Positions 55,701-64,000 of a stretch of DNA of 64,000 nt are shown in pieces (positions within the stretch are counted from its first letter, which is position 1; each line of letters opens with the position of its first letter). Origin of the DNA: Hygrophila difformis. Taxonomy: Eukaryota > Streptophyta > Magnoliopsida > Lamiales > Acanthaceae. Made by a program: the position numbers and the translations under genes. The notes under the pieces were generated by a model. That model worked only from the letters and a program-made list of their open reading frames with translations. It was not told where the DNA came from and searched no databases. The stretch is taken from positions 22,848,626 through 22,912,625 of the forward strand of contig JAOANR010000015.1 of assembly GCA_030278955.1 (NCBI GenBank). The letters run 5' to 3'.

Positions 55701-58132
55701 AATCCTCTCTTCTATTTAATCCTATTAATTCTGATTTCTTAACCTCTATTATATTGCAGACACTCACATCTTAATCCCACAGATTAAGATGTAATATCCC
55801 AGAATTGCAATATAAGGCGTTATGCTGCCGAAATTTTGATTCTCCATTTCCATCACTTAATTAATTGAACCCTCTAGTCATTAATGGTTAATGATTGTAA
55901 TTAGCAATGATTAAATCACTAATTGTTATGATTAAAGGATCTTTGTTCAATTGTCATTAAAATATTTTTCTATAAACAAAACCATGATGTCTTAAACAGA
56001 TAATCCGGACTGTAATTAATTATGGTAGGAGGGATTATTTAGGTCATCAACTATGGATTAGTTCCATAACCTTGCATGAGAAACCAATGTCTCTCATACA
56101 AGGCCTTGTTTTTATTTTATTTCCATCTTGTCTTTTCTGTATTGTGTGTAACAATTAGTAAAGAGTACATCAGACTAATGTTGGCGGGTATTCCCTCACG
56201 GATTAACTTGCTCGTATTCTGGGTATTAGTTACTAAGTGTTATTTTGCATGGTCTCGATAACAGTCAGTGGAAGCCTTGGCGGTTCGTCCATCCGGGATT
56301 ATAATAGCTGCTCAGCTGACTCCTATCCTGATACAGTTTTCTTTTCCTTATCTTAATTTCCAAACCCAAATTCTAATCTAGAGTGTGAATCAGTCAACAT
56401 CTGTCAATGCTGACTAATGATCATTACAGAAAAGAAGCATGTAGGTTTTTATCTGAATTCACAGACAGTGGAGGCCCAACTGGCATTGACACTGCCGTTA
56501 TAGGATCTAAGCTGTCTAAATTCGCTCTATCCGAGTAATTGGGAAATTGGACAGTAGATGTTTGCAGTCTACCCGATTATTCTGCCATTACTTTGGTCTT
56601 CTGACCACTTCATGTTTGTGTTTCATCTTCTGTCTAGACCCGCCAGTATATTTTGGGTCAATTCATTTTACACTTCATTATATCTGTATGCATGCTACTA
56701 TTATGTAGTTAGTGTGGTCTAAATATTTTGGGATCCTTCCCTTGGACATTAGAAGTCTAGATTTAAACAGATATTGCATATTAAATTTCCAACAAAAACT
56801 CCTTTATAAAATCCGGATCTGAGTAAGGGATAAATTCCTCAGTCATGACTAGTTCATATTCTGTCAAGGGTTGATTTCGGGTAATTAGAAGCAGAGTCAG
56901 CGATTAGGTCTCATCTAGACTGAAAGGATCTGTGTTTTAATTGAGAGTCTAGTACCTGTTTAGGGAATAGTTTTCAAATTCTTTATTTTCCAAAATTGTT
57001 GTTTGTCGGGAATCCGAGATTAATTATTACACCGAGATGGGGTCCACTTGGATTCAAATACAGTGTAGTAGATAATCTTAGAGGAACAACATCCAGGCCT
57101 TGGTTATTTTCTAAGATAGGGTTGAGTTCCTTTCAACCACTATCCTCTTCTGCCAAAGCCTACCTTTGAGTCCTGAGTGAGTACATCCTGAACGAACTAA
57201 TTTATTAATTCGTTTCATTAGTTTGTATCTCATAACCACTCGGAAGGAAGTGAACACTGCGAGCAGTTCACCGAGAGCCGAGAATTCTTGATCCATACCC
57301 GGTCACCATGACTGGGGGTTGTCTTTTACTACCAGGGTCAGACCTTCAAAACCTCTGAGTGATAGGATTTTAAATGCTTTCTTTATCGCTTTCTTTTAAA
57401 CGCTTTCATTAGAGGTCACTCGGTTATATTGAGAGTTGTGTAACTGCTACTAGGACTGATAGTTAAGGGATAGTTCAGGCTTGATTAGAATCTTTTGGTG
57501 TGACATGGGAGAATGATAGTAGTTCTTGGCACTTCAATAAATGATTTGTCAGGTGTTGGTTGTCCACCACAGATGGAGTAACATACCCAGGCCTGGGCAG
57601 TTACAAATCTGTGGTATCTTAGAATCTGTGGTCTTAAGAACATGTAAACTCATGTTGTAAGTACCTGTCTATCAAAGGGAACTCAACACTGAGAGCATGA
57701 GAATTAGCTGTCTGACAGGATTATCCCAACCAAAGATCTGTGTATTAAAATGGAAGTTTAATTATGCCTTATCCAAATCTTGTCCAATTTTTATTCTTCT
57801 CTTCCTGTCCCTTCTGTCCAAACTATGAATCAGCTTCATAGCTAGCATAGTGTAAATTTTCATTGCTTTTACAGATAGTATTTACTGCATTCTTAGAATA
57901 ACTTCATTTGCTTTCTAGTATAAATTCACCCGCTTTCTAGAATAGAATTCATATGCTTTGTAGAATAGATTTAAGTGCTTTTGTAACTTAGTTTAAATTC
58001 AGTTAGTAGATGATTAATCACCTTTCAAACTAATTTGAGCAATACGAGTGGAAAATCTAGTAAAACAACGTGGGCCCTGCTTCTATCGCACATCCTCCGG
58101 TGAACGATCCGGTCTTACTATAAATTACTGCA

Positions 58133-58984
58133 ATTTTTGACACCGTGCGCTTTCGGGGGCACAGTTTCTTAACACGAGTAATAAAAACGTGACAACCTAT
58201 AAATATATCTCTAATCCCAACTCTATCTTCATAAACTGGTTTCATTAAATAAAAGTGAAAACCTGGATTATTGATTTTCAGAAAATACTCATATAGTGGG
58301 AACCTGTCGAAAAGTTTCATGGCAAGGATCTCCGTAGCATGGAATTGTCAAAAGTTTCATGCCGGGGAGTTCCACAACGCCGTTTGAGATCGAAGCCTCC
58401 CACATGAGTAATAAAAAGTGGAATATACCCTTAAACCCCTTTCCCACAAATCATCACTCTTTTCATTTAATAATTCAAACTTGGGATATTTTAGAAAAAA
58501 CTCGTGTTAGTGAAACTTGTCAAAAGTTTCAACAGCTCACCGTCGTTCACCACTGCACATCATGGTCGCTGCCCGAGTCTCACCAGCCCAGTAGCCGCTC
58601 AAACCCGTCACCGGGAACCACTTTCCGTTGACCCTAACATCGGAGGCTCTAAAATAAAGAGGTGCACACAGCCCTCGTCGGAGAACCATCTCCGCCGTCC
58701 CAAACCCCATGATAGCCTCACACCAGTCATCACAAGACTTTCACACACTCACAAGCTAAAGGAAGAACAAATCTATCCTAGTGTTGTGGTGGAGAAAACT
58801 GAAGTAAGGAGAAAACAGGTGAGAGGCGCCGCTGGTAAGAAGAAATAAAACAAGGGTTAGGGTTCAAATGAGACACGACAATGAGGGAGTATAAATATAG
58901 TGGCTGAATGGGCCTCAACATCAGCTTCATGGGCCTATGGTCTTAGTGGGCTGGACAGGAAATGGGCCACCTTCAACATGCTAG
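58133..58984 (+). other. Athila-like leader and unassigned sequence
   Basis: 58133-58320 matches 27480-27587 inverted, with a ~60-bp insertion. The phrase CTTGTCAAAAGTTTCA recurs near 58297, 58350 and 58515. 58520-58850 has small open frames with Ser/Pro-rich content but no domain I recognise. TATAAATA occurs at 58890-58897. No gene is supported. Confidence 0.4.
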
Positions 58985-59525
58985 CTTGTGCCAATCCCCT
59001 TCTTGCATGTAGGGGGAGCAGAGGCAGTTGCTCTGGAATTCCACTGACTTTCCCAACCTATAAATTTTTTTTGAATCAATGTAGATTAGAGAAAATGGGC
59101 AAACACTATGCATTTAAAAACAAAAAAACCAAGTAATAGTCCATTCTTGCAAAAATCAAAACTAATGACACAATTCAATTCAATCCAATCCAATGCATAA
59201 AAATAAACATTAATTAACTATTCCAGTTACCATTAAAAGAAAACAAAGATAGGGAATTTGTGCTATCTTGTGCCAATCCCCTTCTTTGCCCTCCGTGCAG
59301 GTTGCAGCAGTAGAGTCGGCTATTTTAGGGTTCCACTTGCTTTCCCAACCTATTGTTTTTTCTGAGTCAATGAATCTAAATTGGAAAAAGTGGGCAAAAA
59401 CTGTCTTTAAAAACCAAAAACCAAATAACAATCCATTTGCAAAATCAAAACTTAAGACACAGTTTAATTTAATCCAATCCAATAATACAAACAAACATTA
59501 ATTAACTCTTCCAGTTACCTTGAAA
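58985..59525 (+). repeat. ~280-bp tandem duplication
   Basis: 58985-59236 and 59268-59525 are diverged copies. Both run from TTGTGCCAATCCCCTTCTT through CTTTCCCAACCTAT to TTAATTAACT-TTCCAGTTACC. Non-coding; origin unknown. Confidence 0.85.
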
Positions 59526-59759
59526 AGACAAGATATCCTGCGAATTCAGCTCAAACAAAGGCTGGTATGCTTCAAACCAAAAAATGATAACAAAAAAAAG
59601 TCAAGAATTACTTGCGAAGTGAATGTGTGAATATTTTTAAAGCCCACACATATTTCGATATGGGTGCATACAGAAGTGAAATAAGGTCATTTAAGAACCG
59701 ACAAGGGCTGATTTTTTGACTAAAGAAACAACTACTACCCACCCACCAAAATCATACTC

Positions 59760-60041
59760 TTACACCATTTGTGCACCTTGTCTGAGGTTGATGAACTCCT
59801 CGTATTTTGCAGTCTTGGTGCTCAATGGGTAGAATCTTTCTCTCAACTCTTTCTTAAATTCTTCCCAGAAGTAGACATTCTCATCCTCAGTCAAACCTCC
59901 TTGAAGGTTTTGCCACCATTCGTCCGCTTCACCACCCATGTAATAGGTCGCCACCCGGACTTTCTCATCCTCCGGGCTTTTGACAACATTCAGGAGCTTG
60001 TCAAAAGTATGAATCCAATCCTCCACTTGGCGGGGTCCCAA
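59760..60041 (-). pseudogene. Tekay gag fragment
   Basis: 94 codons of a gag domain on the minus strand (DKLLNVVKSPEDEKVRVATY, GGEADEWWQNLQGG, RERFYPLSTKTAKYEEF, LRQGAQMV), closest in wording to the intact gag at 35066-36184. It is cut on both sides with no LTR or rest of gag nearby. The 5' cut coincides with the start of the repeat at 60046. Confidence 0.88.
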
Positions 60042-60045
60042 GCGG

Positions 60046-60300
60046 GATCTCGTTAGATTCGTCTCATCATGTAGTTTTAGAATATCAAATTTTTAGAATT
60101 TTTTCTTGTACATATTTTGAGTTATTGATGATTTATTGGTCATTAGAAATGTGTATTAGATTGCGTGCAGAAAGTGAATGTTGAGGAAATAGGTAGGTTA
60201 CTGTTCATAAGGGGATTTTTGTGGGACATAATTGATAGGTTACTGTTTATAAGAGTAGGTTACTATTCATAAGGGATATTCTTTTTATATACTACTAGTA
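60046..60300 (+). repeat. Dispersed repeat R1 (GATCTCGTTAG family)
   Basis: First of three copies (also 61340-61600 and 61687-61945) beginning GATCTCGTTAGATTCGTCTC and containing repeated GGTTACTGTTCATAAG. It ends near ACTAGTATTTCCCCCGCCCAATGGGCGG (split at 60292/60320), a CCGCCC/GGGCGG palindrome reminiscent of Helitron-type ends. The assignment to Helitron is tentative. Confidence 0.5.
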
Positions 60301-61254
60301 TTTCCCCCGCCCAATGGGCGGAAATTATGGACAATATGAATGAAATTATCCAATTTAACAAATAAAATTGTTCAATTTTATTATGTCGATTACATTCCCC
60401 AACCTCCTTAAACTTACATGAGTACATCTATACATTGCATAGAAATCTACCAACATATGTCATTACCAATATTTATATATTATAATTTAGTATCTTAAAA
60501 AATATATTTGAAAGGACAAAAAAATAAAAAAGCAAAGATAGAAATCTTTCTACTCATGACTCTAATCTCATACATTGACAAAGAAAGTACGTGAAATCGT
60601 ATTATTGTACTCGAGAATTAATTATTAATATTTATTCACACCCTTAATCGTTGAGATATTAGAAATTTCATAAAGATGTAGATATTTCTAAATTAATATA
60701 AGAAATACCCCTTGTAAATGAATTCATTGACAAATTAAAATAACTATAGTTTTATCAACTTATTGGCGTATTTCAATTTATCTAATACAAATAGCTATTC
60801 GTTATTGAATATAATATCAATCTATAAAATACTTATTAATAATTTATAATATATTCTTTAACTATAATTTCAATTAATAGAGTATTGGTTAAGAATAATA
60901 ACAAATATTGAAATTGTATTTAAAAAAGAAATATAATATCAACTCATAAAGTTTTTGTTACATCCTTTATTAGATAATATTCTTTATCTATAATAATTAA
61001 TGAAATTAAATTATCTAATGTGAATTTCATTCGAATTTGGTTATCCTATATTTTGAAAGTGTATTATATTTTTTATTTTATTTTTTATAATTCCTTCATT
61101 TTTATAATGAAAATGAACTGATTTTTGTTATTGTTTATTATTTAAGTATCAACCAATTAAGTTTTTGTTAAATCTTTTTATTTGGTAGTATCCTTTGTCT
61201 ATAATAATTAATGAAATTAAACTATCTAATGTGAATTTCGCTCAAATTTGATTC
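60301..61254 (+). repeat. AT-rich region with ~200-bp duplication
   Basis: Very AT-rich and non-coding. 60951-61075 and 61150-61270 are copies (AAGTTTTTGTTA...CTATAATAATTAATGAAATTAAA, split within, ...TAATGTGAATTTC). No gene or RNA seen. Confidence 0.7.
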
Positions 61255-61948
61255 TCTATCTTGAAAGTTCAAATTTTTTTTTTTTATAATCCTTCAATGC
61301 TTATACAACATCTATAAAAGAAAAAATATAATCAAGTAAGATCTCGTTAGATTCGTCTCATCATGTAGTTTTAAAATATCAAATTTTTAGAAGTTTTCTT
61401 GTACATATTTTGATTTATTGATGAGTTATTGGTCATTAGAAATGTGTATTGGATTGCGTGCAGAAAGTGAATGTTGAGGAAATAGGTAGGTTACTGTTCA
61501 TAAGGGGATTTTTGTGAGACATAATTGATAGGTTACTGTTCATAAGATTATGTTACTGTTTATAAGGGATATGGTTTTTATAAATTATATAGATTTGGTT
61601 CTCTTATATCTTGAAAGTTCACCTTTTTTTTTATAATCCTTCAATGCTTATACAGCATCTATAAAAGAAAAAATATAATCAAGTGAGATCTCGTTAGATT
61701 CGTCTCATCATGTAGTTTTAAAATATCAAATTTTTAGAAGTTTTCTTGTACATATTTTGATTTATTGATGAGTTATTGGTCATTAGAAATGTGTATTGGA
61801 TTGCGTGCAGAAAGTGAATGTTGAGGAAATAGGTAGGTTACTGTTCATAAGGGGATTTTTGTGAGACATAATTGATAGGTTACTGTTCATAAGATTATGT
61901 TACTGTTTATAAGGGATATAGTTTTTATAAATTATATAGATATAGATA
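61255..61948 (+). repeat. 347-bp tandem duplication containing R2 and R3
   Basis: Two units offset by 347 bp. Each has ATAATCCTTCAATGCTTATA, then AAAAGAAAAAATATAATCAAG, then the GATCTCGTTAG repeat and a TATAAATTATATAGAT end. They are nearly identical, so the duplication is recent relative to R1. Confidence 0.9.
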
Positions 61949-61995
61949 TAGATATAGATATAGATATAGATATAGATAGATATAGATATAGATTG
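61930..61995 (+). repeat. (GATATA)n microsatellite
   Basis: Ten or so GATATA hexamers with one GATA interruption, ending in GTTGTTGTT. It starts at the end of the second 347-bp unit. Confidence 0.95.
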
Positions 61996-62056
61996 TTGTT
62001 GTTGTTAAAAGTTTAATTTGGAAATATTAATAGCATCCATTTTAAATAACAGTAAA

Positions 62057-62224
62057 TTTTTTTTTTTTTGGTAAATATTGACACTCATGTTTAGGCAAAG
62101 ATGTGTGGGAGCTTAAACTACACAAATTACAACTGGGATAAAGGGGAGGGACTGGGCGTGAATCGAACCCCCAACCATAAGGTTGGAAGCCGGAGGGCAT
62201 GCCACTAGGGCAAGTCCTCATTCC
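62057..62224 (-). mobile_element. tRNA-derived SINE
   Basis: The minus strand reads from GAATGAGGACTTGCCCTAG through an A-box-like TAGTGGCATGCC and a B box GGTTCGATTC (complement of 62160-62169) to a poly(A) tail (T13 at 62057-62069). Length about 165 bp. Possible flanking duplication AACAGTAAATT/AACAACAAATT (62048 and 62231). The internal pol III promoter and A tail define a SINE; the named family was not determined. A short minus ORF over it is not a gene. Confidence 0.8.
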
Positions 62225-62551
62225 CAATTAACAACAAATTTTGAAAGAGGAACAAATTGAATAAGAAAATTAATGGTGCGTTTGAGAAGATAAAAAAGAG
62301 AAAAAAAAAAAAAATATACTCGATCTGCTACATTTTACTCTAAAGCAGGTATAGACACAAAATCATTTTAAAGGAAAAGATGGAATGAAAATCATTTTTG
62401 CATTTCGAAAGCACAGAATCCTGCAAAGAACTAGAAGATCAAAATTTAAAGATATCACCATTCCAAAAACCCCAATCAGAAACTTAGTTAGTTACATGAG
62501 TTCAATGCATCTGTTCATGTCCTCCCTTTTGTGCTTTTCCATCTTCATCGT
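62225..62551. other. Intergenic, 3' side of the kinase-like gene
   Basis: A-rich non-coding sequence with an A14 run (62300-62313). On the minus strand this would carry the 3' UTR; no clear poly(A) signal is assigned. Confidence 0.5.
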
Positions 62552-63661
62552 TCATTCGTCAGATTCGGGGGGCCAAGAAGGCTGATCCAGAGGAATACCA
62601 TCGATGTCTAACTCAGCCTTTAATAGCAGCCTTTCAGGGACATATGTCCATCCTGAAAAGGCAGCTCTGTGCAACCCATTCTTTGAGAAACGAGGGCGAT
62701 TGTAAATTGGTTCCAGGACCGGCACTCTTCTGGCCATTCTTCCTTCGATTGTAGACCGCAAGTGTGGCAGCACATTTTGGGTCAAATAATCTTGGTTCCA
62801 GCAATTTTCTTTGACTAAAAATTGATGATTCAACAATAGAAGCGCAGTTGGTCTTTCCCCCTGATCCTGAACAAGGCAAAGACTAATGAACTTTTTCAAC
62901 AAATCTGGGCACATGTTCCTGTGACATAGACCTTGCTTCTTGTGTACCACGCCTTTCTTATAATTTGGTGCAGTCTGATAAACCCCATCCAAGTATGTTT
63001 GATAGACCGGAGGCCCTCCGAATAGCATTTCTAAGGCAAGTACACCTACGGACCAGATATCAGACTTTTGAGATAACCCTGATCCCGATCCCAATGCCTC
63101 AGGCGGCAACCAATACGGTGTCGCTTCAATCAGATACGATGATTCAGTACTTGATTCCAATTTAACTAAAACTTCTTGCCCGTAGTTCGACGAGGATACT
63201 CCAAAATCAGACAGCTTCACAACGCCATCAGAATCCAGCAGAATGTTTCCGGGCTTCACTCCGAGATGTGCGCAATTGAAGCGGCTATGAAAATATGCAA
63301 GAGCCTTCAGAAGTCCTTTGAGAACCGAGGCGACGAATTCTTGAGGGACGCCTGTGGGGTACAGGGATGAAGTGATGGAATCTATGGAACCAGCTACAAG
63401 ATATGGCATAACCACCCAAAGCTTTTGGTCCTCGACGAAGTGGCAGTGGTGTTTCAGAATATTGGCATCTTCTTGAGACATAGAGGTCAAATCTAAAAGG
63501 CGTTGGAACTCAGCTTGATTTCTTGTGCTTGTGATTTCGATGGTCTTGATCGCCACCACCTCGTTCAGTGGAACGCATTCTGCTTTCAGGACGGACACGC
63601 CGATTGATTTTTTGGTGATGTGTGAAAGGATCTTGTAACCACTCTTTTGCAGGGGATACAT
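62552..63661 (-). CDS. BLUS1-like GCK-VI/STE20 protein kinase homologue, predicted pseudokinase
   Basis: A single-exon 369-residue ORF starting MYPLQKSGYKILSHI. The kinase domain spans about 8-295. The Gly-rich loop is degenerate (ITKKSIGVSV), the VAIK Lys is present (K39), and LWVVMPYLVAGSID forms the hinge. The catalytic loop is HLGVKPGN (132-139) where kinases have HRDxKxxN, so the catalytic Asp is Gly134. DFG (152-154), PPEAL (186-190) and DIWSVG (201-206) are kept. Family wording matches plant STE20-like kinases related to BLUS1, a blue-light signalling kinase of guard cells. The C-terminus is short and acidic (PLDQPSWPPESDE). Catalysis is unlikely; scaffold or decoy roles are possible. 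This is the only gene here that looks intact and host-derived. Confidence 0.88.
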   Translation of the reverse strand: MYPLQKSGYKILSHITKKSIGVSVLKAECVPLNEVVAIKTIEITSTRNQAEFQRLLDLTSMSQEDANILKHHCHFVEDQKLWVVMPYLVAGSIDSITSSLYPTGVPQEFVASVLKGLLKALAYFHSRFNCAHLGVKPGNILLDSDGVVKLSDFGVSSSNYGQEVLVKLESSTESSYLIEATPYWLPPEALGSGSGLSQKSDIWSVGVLALEMLFGGPPVYQTYLDGVYQTAPNYKKGVVHKKQGLCHRNMCPDLLKKFISLCLVQDQGERPTALLLLNHQFLVKENCWNQDYLTQNVLPHLRSTIEGRMARRVPVLEPIYNRPRFSKNGLHRAAFSGWTYVPERLLLKAELDIDGIPLDQPSWPPESDE

Positions 63662-64000
63662 TATTAGGCGATGGAAAGGTGCTTCTCTTGTCAGGGAATT
63701 TTGATTTATGGAGTTCTTGGATTCTTGGTAGGTTGTGGTTGGAATTTGGTGATTAGGGATTCCTTATGAGGACGACCACCGAAGCCAGTGAAGATTTCTG
63801 AGTACATATATAGAGTGGGACTGGATTTCAGGTTAACACTAATAGATATGTTAATTTTCTCCTTTAATTTCACAAGTAATTAGTAGTATATTACTATAAT
63901 TTAAACAATTTCATCTTTTAGCCCTTTAAATCTTAATTAACCTAATTAGATGATGTTGAAAGAAATTGGACGGGTTTAGGGTTCATGTCATTCACGAGCA
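63662..64000 (-). promoter_or_regulatory. 5' region and promoter of the kinase-like gene
   Basis: A TATA box, CTCTATATATG on the minus strand (63805-63815), lies about 145 bp upstream of the ATG. The gap holds a plausible leader of about 110-120 bases. Upstream sequence to the window end is AT-rich with no other gene. Confidence 0.6.

Larger units (their letters stand above)
53911..58132 (+). mobile_element. Athila-like large LTR, plus sense
   Basis: TGATAATGGCC at 53911 to ACTGCA at 58132; about 4.2 kb. The same LTR occurs inverted at 45284-44496/32110-27588. It holds two hairpin arrays, a TATA box at 54518-54525 and long AT-rich non-coding sequence with landmarks TGGCGGGTATTCCC (56181) and GGCGGTTCGTCC (56279). 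Being preceded by a polypurine motif it looks like a 3' LTR. It is followed by primer-like sequence (ATTTTTGACACCGTGCG), as a 5' LTR would be, which suggests a tandem or rearranged element. Confidence 0.6.

Noticed and set aside
58504..58848. Possible 114-residue protein
   Set aside because: Ser/Pro/Lys-rich with no domain, in repeat-derived sequence following an LTR leader; no supporting signals.
62042..62227. Minus-strand 61-residue ORF
   Set aside because: It coincides with the SINE body and its poly(A); explained by the SINE.

Overview
The window is a stretch of plant (eudicot-type) nuclear DNA made almost entirely of nested LTR retrotransposons. Evidence for a plant: Tekay/Del-type chromovirus and Athila-type Ty3/gypsy proteins, initiator-tRNA-Met primer sites, a hAT element with 8-bp target duplication, a tRNA-derived SINE, and one likely host gene for a GCK-VI/BLUS1-like kinase. 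The species cannot be named from the sequence. A 500-N assembly gap lies at 26880-27379.

Layout. 1-2346: 3' part of a plus-sense LTR carrying a 36/108-bp minisatellite. 2355-25608: a decayed plus-strand Tekay element with two 5' LTRs in tandem (2355-4677 and 4679-19415) and a broken gag-pol (20846-25608). Its second LTR was split by a non-autonomous hAT element (5055-17433, TSD CTCCCACA), and that hAT was split by a complete minus-strand Tekay element (5091-16504, TSD GCCGG). 25609-26879: a minus-sense LTR inserted in the last codons of the plus-strand pol, running into the gap.

27380-58320: an Athila-like complex. A gag-pol on the plus strand (45285-50500) is cut at its 5' end by an inverted Athila-like LTR (27588-32110 plus 44496-45284). 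That LTR is itself split by a recently active Tekay derivative (32111-44495, TSD GTCTG) with three nearly identical LTRs, an intact gag and no pol; one of those LTRs holds a solo LTR (38394-40944, TSD CCTCC). Downstream of the Athila pol come three successive polypurine-like motifs, an F-box-like ORF (52659-53324) and another, plus-sense copy of the same large LTR (53911-58132). 58133-62230: gene-poor repeats, a gag scrap, tandem duplications and a SINE. 62552-63661: the kinase-like gene on the minus strand, whose catalytic Asp is replaced, so it is predicted to be a pseudokinase.

The most unusual feature is shared by at least five unrelated LTR groups. Each carries a short tandem array in which every repeat is a small hairpin with a constant loop and a stem that changes by paired, compensating substitutions. 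A separate single hairpin, also covarying between families, sits 348-393 bases before the 3' end of all nine LTRs where that region is visible. The LTRs also share a roughly 190-bp internal register. These structures are read directly from the sequence; their function is unknown.
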